DNA from: JALZEG01 sp046263255
Lineage (GTDB): Bacteria; Actinomycetota; CADDZG01; WHSQ01
Assembly (NCBI GenBank): GCA_046263255.1
Contig: JBHELD010000026.1
Coordinates: 27,316 to 91,315 of the forward strand
Direction of reading: 5' to 3'
Length of the DNA: 64,000 nt
In this document: positions 25,699-34,432 of the stretch, piece by piece
How the letters are laid out: each line of letters begins with the position of its first letter
Position numbering within the stretch: position 1 is the first letter of the stretch
Made by a program: the position numbers and the translations under genes
The notes under the pieces: generated by a model
What the model was told of the DNA's origin: nothing
The model's input: only the letters and a program-made list of their open reading frames with translations
The model's database searches: none

Positions 25699-26747
25699 CC
25701 TCGCGGACGCGTCGCCGTCACGCGGCGCGGCTCGACCACCTCCTGGCGCGTCCGCGCCTGGCCCGTCAACCAACCGGTCAGCCCCATCAGGACGAGCCCG
25801 ACCGCCAGCTCCGCCGCGATCGCCTTGCGGAACACGAGCGCGGCGCCTCCCGCGGCCTCCGACCGCTCGAGCGCCCGCTCGAAGCGCTTGCGGACGACGA
25901 AGTGGTTGAACCCGCCGAGAGCGAGGACCAAGCCGAAGAACGCGATCTTGACCGACAGCGTGATCCCGTAGGCGCTGTCGACGAGGTCGCCCGGGCGCGC
26001 CACGTGCATGAACGAGCCGATGACCCCGGTGACGAGCACGATGCCGATCGCGACGACCGCGACGCGCGAGAAGCGGCGCACGGCCGGAGCGAGGATCTGA
26101 AGACGCGCCCGCTCGTCCTCGCCCACCCACGCGTCGGGAAGGGCGACCGACAGGAGCACGATCCCCGCGAACCACGTCGCACCCGCCACCAGGTGGACCA
26201 CGTCGCTCGACAACGACAACGCGCGCGGGGTCGCGACGGCGGCGTGTCCCGAGAACGAGCTCGTGGCCACCAGCGCCACGCTCAGCGCCGCCCAGGCTCC
26301 CCACCATGCCGGCGCGGCGACGGACTCGTCCACGCCCGGCCGCGCCAGGGCCCACTCGCGGACCTTCCCGGTCAGGAGCACGAGAAGCCCCGCGACGAGC
26401 GGAAGCCTCAGCGCGTACCACGGCCCGAAGCTCGTCTCGAGGACGGAGAAGAAGGACTCGGTACCGACCTCGCCACCGGTGAGCTCCGCGGTAAGTACGG
26501 CCTGGAGGACGAGCGCGAGCGCCGCGGCGGCCGCCGCGCCGACCAGCGCGCTGTGGACGATGCCCTCGAGCCGCTCCGACAGGCGTGCCCGGCCCGCCGC
26601 CCACGCGACGGGATCGAGAGAGGCGAACGTCGGGCGGAGGACGAGCACCAGGACGGCGCACGTCCCGAGCACGATCGCGTTCGCGGCGAACCCCGAGAAG
26701 CGGACGATCGTGAGCGCGACGTCTCTAAGGGAGCTCTCGAACCCCAT
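25695..26747 (-). CDS. copD: CopD-family copper transport membrane protein
   Basis: The 350-residue protein has about eight to nine membrane helices with CopD landmarks: SSFSGHAAVATPRALSLSSDVVHLVAGATWFAGIVLL, with conserved His residues in SGHA and VVHLVAGATW, and SVKIAFFGLVLALGGFNHFVVR. CopD moves copper across the membrane with CopC. The two genes overlap at their 3' ends by 4 bp (CTAA read from both strands), an antiparallel arrangement rather than an operon. Copper import for extracellular enzymes, such as the lysyl-oxidase-like protein at 51.6 kb, is an inference. Confidence 0.88.
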   Translation of the reverse strand: MGFESSLRDVALTIVRFSGFAANAIVLGTCAVLVLVLRPTFASLDPVAWAAGRARLSERLEGIVHSALVGAAAAAALALVLQAVLTAELTGGEVGTESFFSVLETSFGPWYALRLPLVAGLLVLLTGKVREWALARPGVDESVAAPAWWGAWAALSVALVATSSFSGHAAVATPRALSLSSDVVHLVAGATWFAGIVLLSVALPDAWVGEDERARLQILAPAVRRFSRVAVVAIGIVLVTGVIGSFMHVARPGDLVDSAYGITLSVKIAFFGLVLALGGFNHFVVRKRFERALERSEAAGGAALVFRKAIAAELAVGLVLMGLTGWLTGQARTRQEVVEPRRVTATRPRG

Positions 26748-26764
26748 TACTATCGAAGCCTCCC

Positions 26765-26893
26765 ATGACGTCCGCGCAGCTCATCCTCGTCTCCGTGACC
26801 TCTGCGCTCGTGGCCGTGTTCGCGATGCTCGTCGTGGCGACGATCCGCCGCGCCCGCGCGCGGGACGAGGAGGCCAAGAAGAAGGAGCGGTGA
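26765..26893 (+). CDS. 42-residue single-helix membrane protein
   Basis: A short ORF (ATG 26765, TGA 26891-26893) encodes one hydrophobic helix (about residues 6-26, ILVSVTSALVAVFAMLVVATI) followed by a highly charged tail (RRARARDEEAKKKER). The composition and positive-inside pattern are those of a genuine small membrane protein. Codon third positions are strongly G/C as in neighbouring genes. It starts 17 bp from the divergent copD start. Function unknown. Confidence 0.6.
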   Translation: MTSAQLILVSVTSALVAVFAMLVVATIRRARARDEEAKKKER

Positions 26894-26915
26894 GCCCCTC
26901 CGCCGAGGACGGAAG

Positions 26916-27269
26916 CTAGTTCCGGAACCCGGCGGCCGCCTCCTCCACGGTGGGCGCGATCGACACGCCCTCGCCGAAGCCCGTGATCGTGAACAGCTTC
27001 AGGTGCTGCTCGCGCGTGCACGCGATGGCGAGATCCCCCCCGGCCTCGCGGAGACGCCTAACGCCCCCCATGAGGGCGCCCAGGCCCGACGAGTCCATGA
27101 AGGGGACGCCGTCGAGGTCGACGACGACGTGCGGCGTGTCGCCGTCGATCATCGCCCCGATGGCGTCGCGCAGGGAGCCGACCGTATAGACGTCGAGGTC
27201 GCCCTCGGGCCTCAGCACCTGGTACTCGTCCTGCTGCCTGATCTCGATATCGATCTTCTGCTGTGACAT
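26916..27269 (-). CDS. STAS-domain anti-anti-sigma factor (SpoIIAA/RsbV type)
   Basis: The 117-residue single-domain protein fits the anti-sigma antagonist family: PEGDLDVYTVGSLRDAI, VVVDLDGVPFMDSSGLGALMGG with the phosphorylatable Ser in DSSGLG, and a C-terminal helix. Unphosphorylated, such proteins release a sigma factor from its anti-sigma kinase. The gene lies 21 bp downstream of a PP2C phosphatase gene on the same strand, the natural activator. The kinase partner is not in the window. Confidence 0.93.
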   Translation of the reverse strand: MSQQKIDIEIRQQDEYQVLRPEGDLDVYTVGSLRDAIGAMIDGDTPHVVVDLDGVPFMDSSGLGALMGGVRRLREAGGDLAIACTREQHLKLFTITGFGEGVSIAPTVEEAAAGFRN

Positions 27270-27290
27270 CTCTCTCCTGACGTGCGCCGG

Positions 27291-28940
27291 CTAGTCGGGC
27301 TCTGCGGCGGCCCCCAGCCGGCTGGCCGGCGGCACGTCGTCGGCAGCGCCGTCCTCCAGCACCGGCGTGGGGTCCTCCAGCGGCGCGGCCGCGCTCTGGA
27401 ACTCGATCACCAGCATGGTTAGGTCGTCGTCGAGCTTACCGGCTGCGAACCGCTCCACGTCTTCGACGACGTGCTGCACCAGGAGGTCGGAGGGAAGCGA
27501 GGCGAGCTCGAGGAGCGAGTTCGCGAGCCGGTGGTCGCCGAAGACCTCGCCCTCGGGCGACTTGGCCTCGACGAACCCGTCCGTGAACAGGACGAGCCGG
27601 TCGCCCGGCGCGAGCGTCACGGAGTTCTGGGCGAGCCCCGGGTTCTCGTCCCATCCGAGCGCGCGGTTGCGGGGGCCTTCGACGTAGAAGCCGGGAGGTT
27701 CTCCGGCATCTGCTCGCCGAGCATCGTCGAGACGATCCTTCGCGGGATCCGGCGCGCGCAGAAGGAACGGCGCGGGATGGCCCATGTTCAGCCACCGGAC
27801 CTCCCCGGTGACGGTGTCGACGGTCGCGTAGACGCAGGTGATGAACGAGTCGGGGTCGGTCGATTCGAGCAACGCGAGGTTCGCCTGCTCGACGATCCTC
27901 TTCGGCCCCGCGCCCTGGCTGCGCTCCGCCCGCAGCGACGAGAGCGTGACCGTGGCCATGAGAGCCGCGGCGATGCCCTTTCCGGACGCGTCGCCGACGA
28001 CCACCGTCAGCCAGCGCCCCCCGGCGTCGACGTCGTACCAGTCACCGCCGACGAGGTTCGCCTGGCGCTGCAGCGGGACCACCCTGACGCCGTCTATCTC
28101 CGGGAGCTTCCGCTGGAGCAGGCGCTGCTGTATCTCGGCTGCGATCGCAAGCTCCCTGTCCTGGAGCGCGAGCTGCTGCAGCCTCTTCAACCCCGTCTGC
28201 ATCTCCGTGAACCGCTGCGCGAGCTCCTCGACCTCGTCGCCGGAGCGGATGTCCGGCTCTTGATTGAGGTCGCCGCGCCCGATCGCCCGGGCCGCGTCCA
28301 CGAGCTTCGCGAGGTTCGCCGCGAGGCGGCGGGGCAGCGCGATCGCGAGCGCGACCCCCGCGAGCAGCGCCCCTATCGTGACCGCGCCGAGGATCACGAG
28401 GGACTGGCTCGCGCGGTTGTCGAGCGCGCTCTCGCTCACCGCGACCACCCGGTCCTGCTCGATGGCGAGCTGCTGGCCGAGCGTCCGGATGCGCGTGATC
28501 GCAGGCGTCGCCTCGTCGCGCAGCACCTGGAACGCCTGCGACCGGCGGCCCTCCGACGCAAGCGCGATCACGCGCTCCTCGACGATCTCCTGGAAGGCCT
28601 CGCCGGCCTCCGTGAGCTCCTCCAGAAGGATGACCTCTGCGGGGTCGGTGAACAGCCTCTCCGCGCGCTCCTCCCACACGTCGGCGATCTCGACCTCGTC
28701 GTTGTACTGGTCGATGACGCCCTCCTGGCTTCCGATGAGGTAGAGCGTGACGGCCGCGGACTGCGCGGTGTACGAGCGAACTATCTCGTCGACCGCGACC
28801 AACCCGGGGACGGCGTCGTTGAAGACCTGTCGCTGTACCGAACGGAGCGAGCTGAACAGCGCCAGCGTCACCCAGGCGAGGATCCCGATCAGCCCGAGGA
28901 GGATCCCGAAGCCGACCACGATCTTCCAGCGAAGGGACAT
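27291..28940 (-). CDS. Membrane sensor PP2C-type (SpoIIE/RsbU) serine phosphatase
   Basis: The 549-residue protein has a first membrane helix (8-30), an extracytoplasmic four-helix sensor (about 31-175), and a second helix (about 180-205). A HAMP domain follows (LAKLVDAARAIGRGDLNQ ... EVEELAQRFTEM), then a helical linker and a SpoIIE phosphatase domain (ANLVGGDWYDV, VGDASGKGIAAALMA, LVLFTDGFVEA, DDDLTMLVIE with metal-binding Asp). It should dephosphorylate the STAS protein encoded just downstream, turning an outside signal into sigma factor release. A GTG 6 bases upstream (28946) has slightly better ribosome binding site spacing. Confidence 0.92.
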   Translation of the reverse strand: MSLRWKIVVGFGILLGLIGILAWVTLALFSSLRSVQRQVFNDAVPGLVAVDEIVRSYTAQSAAVTLYLIGSQEGVIDQYNDEVEIADVWEERAERLFTDPAEVILLEELTEAGEAFQEIVEERVIALASEGRRSQAFQVLRDEATPAITRIRTLGQQLAIEQDRVVAVSESALDNRASQSLVILGAVTIGALLAGVALAIALPRRLAANLAKLVDAARAIGRGDLNQEPDIRSGDEVEELAQRFTEMQTGLKRLQQLALQDRELAIAAEIQQRLLQRKLPEIDGVRVVPLQRQANLVGGDWYDVDAGGRWLTVVVGDASGKGIAAALMATVTLSSLRAERSQGAGPKRIVEQANLALLESTDPDSFITCVYATVDTVTGEVRWLNMGHPAPFLLRAPDPAKDRLDDARRADAGEPPGFYVEGPRNRALGWDENPGLAQNSVTLAPGDRLVLFTDGFVEAKSPEGEVFGDHRLANSLLELASLPSDLLVQHVVEDVERFAAGKLDDDLTMLVIEFQSAAAPLEDPTPVLEDGAADDVPPASRLGAAAEPD

Positions 28941-29019
28941 TCTCACTGCGCCAGTATCCTCGGAGCGCCGCGCTCCTGCAGGGGTCGGAGCGCCACGTCC
29001 ACCTCGGGAAAGGTCCACG

Positions 29020-29898
29020 TTGCCGTCATTCGAGCGCCTGCTCGCGCGGTCGTTCGCCCTGGGCGCCGGCGGCCTCGCGTACGCCGCTGCGGAGGCGAGG
29101 TCGTACCGCGTGCAGACGCATCACCTGCCGGTCCGGAGGGGGGCGCCGCGTCTGTCGGTCCTCCACGTCTCCGACACGCACCTGAAGGGGCGGGACCGCG
29201 CGAAGACCGTGTGGCTGCGGAGGCTCCCGGAGCTGCTGGGCCTCGTCCCGGACCTCGTGGTCGCGACCGGCGACCTGATCGAGGATCCGTGGGGGGTCGA
29301 CCCCCTCGTCGACGCGCTCGGGCGCCTGCCGAGCCGCTGGGGGAAGTGGTACGTGCTCGGGTCGCACGACTACCTGCACTCGACGTTCCCGGGGCTCGTC
29401 AAATACTTCACCGGCAACCGCGACGTGGTGCGCGCGCGGCCGGCGGACACGCCGCGGCTCGAGCGGGGGTTGCGGGATGCGGGGTGGAAGCCGCTCACGA
29501 ACCGGACGGAGGTCGTGGACACGCCTTCCGGACGCATCCGCCTGACGGGCGTCAACGACCCGTACCTCCACCGGGAGAAGACGGGCCACCTCGAGCGCGC
29601 GGCAGGCGACGCGCTCGCCATCGGGCTCATGCACGCGCCCGAGGTCGTCTCGGACTACGCGCTGCACGGGTACGACCTCGTGCTCGCCGGCCACACGCAC
29701 GGGGGCCAGGTCAGGATCCCGTTCGCCGGCGCGGTCGTGACGAACTCGACGCTCCCGTGCGCGCTGGCGGCCGGGCCCACGAAGATCGGCTCGTCGTGGC
29801 TCCACGTGAGCCCCGGCGTGGCGCAGGGGAAGTTCGCGCCGGTCAGGTTCAACTGCCGGCCGGAGGTGACGCGGCTCGTCCTCGAGCCGTCCGCATAG
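29020..29898 (+). CDS. Calcineurin-like metallophosphoesterase
   Basis: The 292-residue protein shows the full set of metallophosphatase motifs: SDTHLKG (D-x-H), ATGDLIED (GD), VLGSHDYL (GNHD-type, with Ser for Asn), MHAPE and LAGHTHGGQVRIPF (GHTHGGQ). It belongs to the YkuE/YaeI-like branch, often membrane-associated. An N-terminal segment (LLARSFALGAGGLAYAAAE) could be a weak anchor. I chose the TTG at 29020, which follows an AAAGG site by about 6 bases. The substrate is unknown; lipid or nucleotide phosphoesters are usual in the group. Confidence 0.85.
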   Translation: MPSFERLLARSFALGAGGLAYAAAEARSYRVQTHHLPVRRGAPRLSVLHVSDTHLKGRDRAKTVWLRRLPELLGLVPDLVVATGDLIEDPWGVDPLVDALGRLPSRWGKWYVLGSHDYLHSTFPGLVKYFTGNRDVVRARPADTPRLERGLRDAGWKPLTNRTEVVDTPSGRIRLTGVNDPYLHREKTGHLERAAGDALAIGLMHAPEVVSDYALHGYDLVLAGHTHGGQVRIPFAGAVVTNSTLPCALAAGPTKIGSSWLHVSPGVAQGKFAPVRFNCRPEVTRLVLEPSA

Positions 29899-29926
29899 CC
29901 GGCGGATACCTCTAGTCTCCCCACCC

Positions 29927-31567
29927 ATGCGCCGTGCCGGGGTCGCCCTCGTGCTCGTCCTGATAGCCGCGTGGTTGCCCCGCGGGGTCGGCGCCGCGCC
30001 GCGGCCCCCGGAGCAGATCCAGTCGCTGCCGGGGCAGGTCACGGTCGTCACGGTGAATGCGAAGCAGAACCGGATCCTGGGGCTCAACCGGTTCCTCGCG
30101 CTGTTCGAGCTGCCGAAGGCGCTGCGTTTCCGCCCCGCGGCGTTCAACGGCGGCTACACGGGCGCGGTCGCGGCGCCCGACGTGATCGTCGTCCAGGAGG
30201 TGAGGCCGTCGAACCTCGAGATCCTCGTGCGGCTGCTGCGTCAGCGCTTCCCGTACAGGTATCAGTCCCTCGAGCCGCTCGACGCCGCGGCGTCGTTCGT
30301 CGTCAACACCGACACCGTCGCCGTGCAGGGGGACGTGACGACGTGGCCGGACGAGTGCACGACCGAGGACACGCCGACCGACAACCGGGACAGGCGCGAC
30401 TACCCGATCGTCCACCTGACCGAGGTCGCGACGAACGCGCCGTTCGTCGTCGCGGGGATGCACATGGCGAAGCGCTACGACACGACCGGACAGGCGAACT
30501 GCGTCCCGCGCAACGTCGAGACGTTGCGCGCGGAGCTGGCGGACGAGACCGCGCCCGTGATCATCGGCGGGGACTTCAACCGGCGCGCCACCGTCGACCC
30601 GTACGAGTGCGACCGCAACGAGGAGGGAGTGCCGAACCCGTGGTACGGGCTGCTCGTCGACCCTCCCGAAGGGGAAAGGGCCTACGTCGACGCGGTGCGG
30701 CAGTGGCATCGGGGCCACGGCAGCTCGATGGACGAGGAGTGGACGCACGAGCAGCGACAGTCGCGGGTCCTGTGCGACCAGACGACGCACTTCAAGCGGG
30801 CGCGCATCGACTACCTGTTCTCGAGCGCGGTGGTCGCGGAGGCGCACGCGGACCATCCCGGGTGGGCGGGCGCGGAGCCGGGGACGAAGCATCCCCTGAA
30901 CGAACGCTACTCCGACCACCGCTACGTCTGGGGGCGCTTCGTGGTCTCGGGTCCGCCGCGGGCCCTGCAGCCGTCGGCCGTTCCGGGAGTGGGAGGACGG
31001 ATCGACCTCGCATGGCAGCCGGTCGAGGGGCCGACGGGGTACGTCGTGTACCGGGCGCAGCGCGGGCGTGCCTACAGCGTGCTCGCGACCGTGGGCGCGG
31101 ACGTGCTGGGGTTCGCCGACGTCTTCACCGAGCACGGGGGCTCCTACCGCTACGCGGTGGCACCGGTCGGCGCGGACGGCGGCATCGGGCAGGAGTCGCG
31201 GCCGGCGTTCGCGGTCGCCGACGCGAGGGGGCCGCACGTGCGGCGGGTCACGCCGCTGCGGAACGCGACGGGCGTCGACACGTCCGTCGTGATCGCCGTG
31301 CGCTACGACGAACGTGTGGCGGCCACCAGCGTCGCGCCCGAGACGATCGAGGTGTTCCAGGGGAGCCGCGCGATAAGGGGAACTCTCGCCGTCGCGGGTG
31401 CACGGCTGCTGACGTTCGATCCGTTCGGGCGCCTCGACAAGGGCAAGACCTATCGCGTCGAGGTCGCGTCGGTGCGCGACGTCCTCGGCAACGCAGGACC
31501 GCGTGCAGCGTGGGACTTCACGACGGTGGAGCCCCCTCCGCCTCCGCCGAAGAAGCGGCGGGGGTAG
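29927..31567 (+). CDS. Secreted endonuclease/exonuclease/phosphatase protein with C-terminal Ig-like domains
   Basis: The 546-residue protein has a signal peptide (to about 24). An EEP fold follows (TVVTVNAKQNR, VVQEVRPSNLE with catalytic Glu, GGDFNRR, IDYLFSS, YSDHRYVWG). Two beta-sandwich modules follow: a fibronectin-like one (IDLAWQPVEGPTGYVVYRAQRG) and an SbsA-type Ig-like one (VRRVTPLRNATGVDTSVVIAVRYDE). A Pro run and basic tail end it. It is likely an extracellular nuclease or phosphodiesterase. It stands 28 bp after the metallophosphoesterase gene, so a shared role in scavenging phosphate from nucleic acids is plausible next to the phosphate regulon. Confidence 0.82.
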   Translation: MRRAGVALVLVLIAAWLPRGVGAAPRPPEQIQSLPGQVTVVTVNAKQNRILGLNRFLALFELPKALRFRPAAFNGGYTGAVAAPDVIVVQEVRPSNLEILVRLLRQRFPYRYQSLEPLDAAASFVVNTDTVAVQGDVTTWPDECTTEDTPTDNRDRRDYPIVHLTEVATNAPFVVAGMHMAKRYDTTGQANCVPRNVETLRAELADETAPVIIGGDFNRRATVDPYECDRNEEGVPNPWYGLLVDPPEGERAYVDAVRQWHRGHGSSMDEEWTHEQRQSRVLCDQTTHFKRARIDYLFSSAVVAEAHADHPGWAGAEPGTKHPLNERYSDHRYVWGRFVVSGPPRALQPSAVPGVGGRIDLAWQPVEGPTGYVVYRAQRGRAYSVLATVGADVLGFADVFTEHGGSYRYAVAPVGADGGIGQESRPAFAVADARGPHVRRVTPLRNATGVDTSVVIAVRYDERVAATSVAPETIEVFQGSRAIRGTLAVAGARLLTFDPFGRLDKGKTYRVEVASVRDVLGNAGPRAAWDFTTVEPPPPPPKKRRG

Positions 31568-31578
31568 CCGGCGAGGAT

Positions 31579-31607
31579 CGTGAACTGCCGCTGAACCCGG
31601 CGCGAAC
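31579..31607 (+). promoter_or_regulatory. Possible degenerate PHO box before the sensor kinase gene
   Basis: Three related heptamers lie at exactly 11-bp intervals: CGTGAAC (31579), GCTGAAC (31590) and CGCGAAC (31601). This is the spacing of the clear PHO box before pstS. Relative to the downstream gene the repeats are in the opposite orientation from the pstS box, which lowers confidence. Confidence 0.4.
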
Positions 31608-31614
31608 AACTCTG

Positions 31615-31664
31615 GAAGAAGCCGCCGGTGGAGGCACGGCCCCGGCCGTGCGGCTTCTTCCCCC
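31615..31664 (+). terminator. Hairpin terminator behind the EEP gene
   Basis: GAAGAAGCCG (31615-31624) pairs perfectly with CGGCTTCTTC (31651-31660), enclosing a second GC-rich hairpin (GCACGGCC/GGCCGTGC). The 3' arm ends in TTCTTCCCCC rather than a clean U run. It probably insulates the sensor-regulator operon from the upstream gene. Confidence 0.6.
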
Positions 31665-31696
31665 GCCTAGACTTCGGCCAGAACTATGGGGCTCAC

Positions 31697-32857
31697 ATGA
31701 CCGACCTCGCGGCGTTCCTCCTCGGCGCCGTCTTCGCAGCTGCCGCCACCTGGCTCGTCCTGCGCGCCCGCCAAGGGCGCCGCGCGGATCCGTCGCAGGG
31801 CGCTCTCGACGCGCCGGAGGTCGAACGAGAGCGGCGGCGCAGCGAGCAGATCCTCGAGCGCATGAACGACGGCGTCGTCGTCCTCGACGATCGCCTGCGG
31901 CCGGTGTTCGCGAACGCACCGGCGCGGACGCTTCTCGGGCTGCCGGACGTCTCGCTCCCGCAACGCCTGCCGTCGGAGGATCTCGCGACGCTCGCGTGGA
32001 GGAGCCTCCGCGAGGGCCGGTCGATCGAGCAGGTCCTCGACCTGTGGTACCCGGCGCGAAAGAACGTGCGGGCGCACGTCGCGCCCATCGGCGACGGCGG
32101 CGTGGTCGTCGTGACGCAGGACGTGACGCAGGAGCTGCTCACCCAGAGGATGAGGCGCGAGTTCGTCGCCCACGCTTCACACGAGCTGAAGAGCCCCGTC
32201 GCCGGCGTGCAGATCCTCGCGGAGGCGGTGCGGGACGCCGCGCGGGACGATCCCGCGGCCGTGGCCGCGTTCGCCGACCGCATCGTCGCCGAGACCGACC
32301 GCCTCGGCCACCTCGTCGCCGACCTCCTCGACCTGTCGCGGCTCGAGGAGGCCGCCGGCGTGCCCGACACCCCGGTGGACCTCTCGGAGGTCGTCGCGCG
32401 CGAAGTCACCTCGGCCGGGTACGTGGCGGAGCGCCGGGGGACCGAGGTGCACAGCGACGTGCAACCGGGCATCTGGGTCCGCGGTGAGCGCACGCAGCTC
32501 GGCAACCTCGTGCGCAACCTCCTCGACAATGCGATCCGGTTCACGCCGGACGGAGGCCGGATCGGCGTGACGCTCGCACGCGACGAGACCCACGCGACCC
32601 TCGCGGTCGAAGACGACGGCATCGGGATCCCGGCCGAGGCGCAGCGACACGTCTTCGAGCGTTTCTACAGGGTCGACCCCGCGCGGTCCCGCGGCACCGG
32701 CGGGACAGGGCTCGGCCTCGCGATCGTCAAGCACGTCGCCGAGCTGCACGGCGGGACGGTCGAAGTCGAGAGCAAGCCGGGGAAGGGCTCGACGTTTAGC
32801 GTGCGGCTGCCGGCCGTCCCCCCGCGGTCCGACGACGTGCGCTCGGTCGCGGGATGA
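31697..32857 (+). CDS. Phosphate-type sensor histidine kinase (SenX3/PhoR-like)
   Basis: The 386-residue protein has one N-terminal membrane helix (5-24), a PAS-like domain (about 45-150, MNDGVVVLDDRLRPVFANAPA), HisKA with His162 in HASHELKSPVAG, and an HATPase domain (NLLDNAIRF, VEDDGIGIP, GTGGTGLGLAIVK). A single helix plus PAS is the architecture of SenX3. The response regulator gene follows by 31 bp, and pst genes converge on the pair. The kinase should relay phosphate limitation, probably through contact with the Pst transporter. Confidence 0.9.
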   Translation: MTDLAAFLLGAVFAAAATWLVLRARQGRRADPSQGALDAPEVERERRRSEQILERMNDGVVVLDDRLRPVFANAPARTLLGLPDVSLPQRLPSEDLATLAWRSLREGRSIEQVLDLWYPARKNVRAHVAPIGDGGVVVVTQDVTQELLTQRMRREFVAHASHELKSPVAGVQILAEAVRDAARDDPAAVAAFADRIVAETDRLGHLVADLLDLSRLEEAAGVPDTPVDLSEVVAREVTSAGYVAERRGTEVHSDVQPGIWVRGERTQLGNLVRNLLDNAIRFTPDGGRIGVTLARDETHATLAVEDDGIGIPAEAQRHVFERFYRVDPARSRGTGGTGLGLAIVKHVAELHGGTVEVESKPGKGSTFSVRLPAVPPRSDDVRSVAG

Positions 32858-32888
32858 CCGCGACCGCGCGATCGAGAGGAGCCGCAGC

Positions 32889-33569
32889 TTGCCGAAGGTC
32901 CTGCTGATCGAAGACGAAGAGAGCCTCGGGGCCGCGCTCGAGTACCAGCTCGGCCGCGAGGGGTACGAGGTCGAGCGCGTCACCGACGGCGCCACCGGGC
33001 TGCACCGCTTCTCCAGCGGCGGCGCCGATCTCGTGCTGCTCGACCTGATGCTGCCGGGGATGGCGGGTGAGGACGTCTGCAAGGAGATACGCCGGACCTC
33101 CAGCGTCCCGATAATCATGCTGACCGCGCGGGACGCCGCGGTCGACAAGGTGGTCGGGCTCGAGCTGGGGGCCGACGACTACGTGACGAAGCCGTTCCAC
33201 ACGCGCGAGCTGCTGGCACGGATGAAGGCGGTCCTCCGGCGGAGCACGACCGAGACGGCGACGTCCGACGGCGTCCTCGAGGGCGGCGGGATCAGGCTCG
33301 ACCCCGACCGCTTCGAGGTGACGGTGGAGGGACGGCCGGTGCACCTCCCCCGCAAGGAGTTCGAGCTCCTCGAGCTGTTGATGGAGAGCCCCGGCCGGGT
33401 GCTCACGCGCGAGACGTTGATCGACCGGATCTGGGGGCCCGACTACTTCGGCGACACGCGGACGCTCGACGTCCACGTCAAGAGGCTGCGGGCGAAATGC
33501 GAGAAGGATCCGCACGCGCCCGCGCACCTGATCACGATCCGGGGGTTGGGCTACAAGTTCGTCCCCTAG
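32889..33569 (+). CDS. OmpR/PhoB-type response regulator (RegX3-like)
   Basis: The 226-residue protein has a receiver domain (EDEE pocket, phosphoacceptor Asp52 in LLDLMLPG, conserved Lys in VTKPFHTRELLAR). A winged-helix output follows (LPRKEFELLELLMESPGRVLTRETLIDRIWGPDYFGDTRTLDVHVKRLR). The start is TTG 32889 after a GAGGAG site. Paired with the SenX3-like kinase and adjacent to pst genes, it is the likely protein that binds the PHO boxes seen at 37439 and perhaps 31579. It ends 7 bp from the convergent pstB stop. Confidence 0.92.
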   Translation: MPKVLLIEDEESLGAALEYQLGREGYEVERVTDGATGLHRFSSGGADLVLLDLMLPGMAGEDVCKEIRRTSSVPIIMLTARDAAVDKVVGLELGADDYVTKPFHTRELLARMKAVLRRSTTETATSDGVLEGGGIRLDPDRFEVTVEGRPVHLPRKEFELLELLMESPGRVLTRETLIDRIWGPDYFGDTRTLDVHVKRLRAKCEKDPHAPAHLITIRGLGYKFVP

Positions 33570-33576
33570 GGGCGCG

Positions 33577-34428
33577 CTATCCGAAGCGTCCGGTGACGTA
33601 GCTCTCCGTCCTCGGATCGGCGGGCCCCGAGAACATGCGCTCGGTCCTGTCGTACTCGACGAGGATCCCCGTGCGGCGGTCCTGCTCCTCGTTCACCTCC
33701 GCCGTGAAGAACGCCGTGTGGTCGGAGACGCGGGCCGCCTGCTGCATGTTGTGCGTGACGATCACGATCGTGTACTCGCTCTTGATCTCCCGCATGAGGC
33801 TCTCTATCCGGCCGGTCGCGATCGGGTCGAGAGCCGAGCATGGCTCGTCCATCAGGATCACGTCCGGCTCGACCGCGATGCAGCGCGCGATGCACAGGCG
33901 CTGCTGCTGCCCACCCGACAGCGACATCGCCGACTCCTTCAGCCGGTCCTTCACCTCGTCCCACAGCGCGGCCTTCGCGAGCGCGCCCTCGACGAGCTCG
34001 TCCATGTCGCCCTTGAACCCGGCGACCTTGGGCCCGAACGCCACGTTGTCGTAGATCGACTTCGGGAACGGGTTCGGCTTCTGGAAGACCATGCCGATCC
34101 GACGGCGGACCTCCGCCGGGTCGACATGCCGGTCGTACAGGTCCACGCCGTGGTAAAGCACCCGCCCCGTAACGCGGGCACCGTCGACGAGGTCGTTCAT
34201 GCGGTTGAGACACCGCAGGACGGTGGTCTTCCCGCACCCCGACGGTCCGATCAGCGCGGTGATCGTCCGCCGGTGGATGCGAAGGTCCACGTCGCGGACG
34301 GCCCGGAACGAACCGTAGGACACGGATAGGTCCCATACGTCAAGGACGAGCGGCGTCGCCACGCCCTCCGCTGGGGGAGCCGCGGCGAGCTGGATCATCG
34401 GTTGTTGCTCTTGCACCCGGGCGTGCAT
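33577..34428 (-). CDS. pstB: Phosphate ABC transporter ATP-binding protein
   Basis: PstB powers high-affinity phosphate import. The 283 residues include Walker A GPSGCGKTT (61-69), the PstB-specific RCLNRMNDLV, Q-loop FQKPNPFPKSIYDNVAFGP, signature LSGGQQQRL, Walker B DVILMDEPCSALDP and H-loop VTHNMQQA. An extra N-terminal segment of about 25 residues precedes the ABC core; the ATG at 34428 is taken because pstA ends 4 bp before it. It is the last gene of pstS-C-A-B; no phoU follows. Confidence 0.96.
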   Translation of the reverse strand: MHARVQEQQPMIQLAAAPPAEGVATPLVLDVWDLSVSYGSFRAVRDVDLRIHRRTITALIGPSGCGKTTVLRCLNRMNDLVDGARVTGRVLYHGVDLYDRHVDPAEVRRRIGMVFQKPNPFPKSIYDNVAFGPKVAGFKGDMDELVEGALAKAALWDEVKDRLKESAMSLSGGQQQRLCIARCIAVEPDVILMDEPCSALDPIATGRIESLMREIKSEYTIVIVTHNMQQAARVSDHTAFFTAEVNEEQDRRTGILVEYDRTERMFSGPADPRTESYVTGRFG

Positions 34429-34432
34429 GCCG

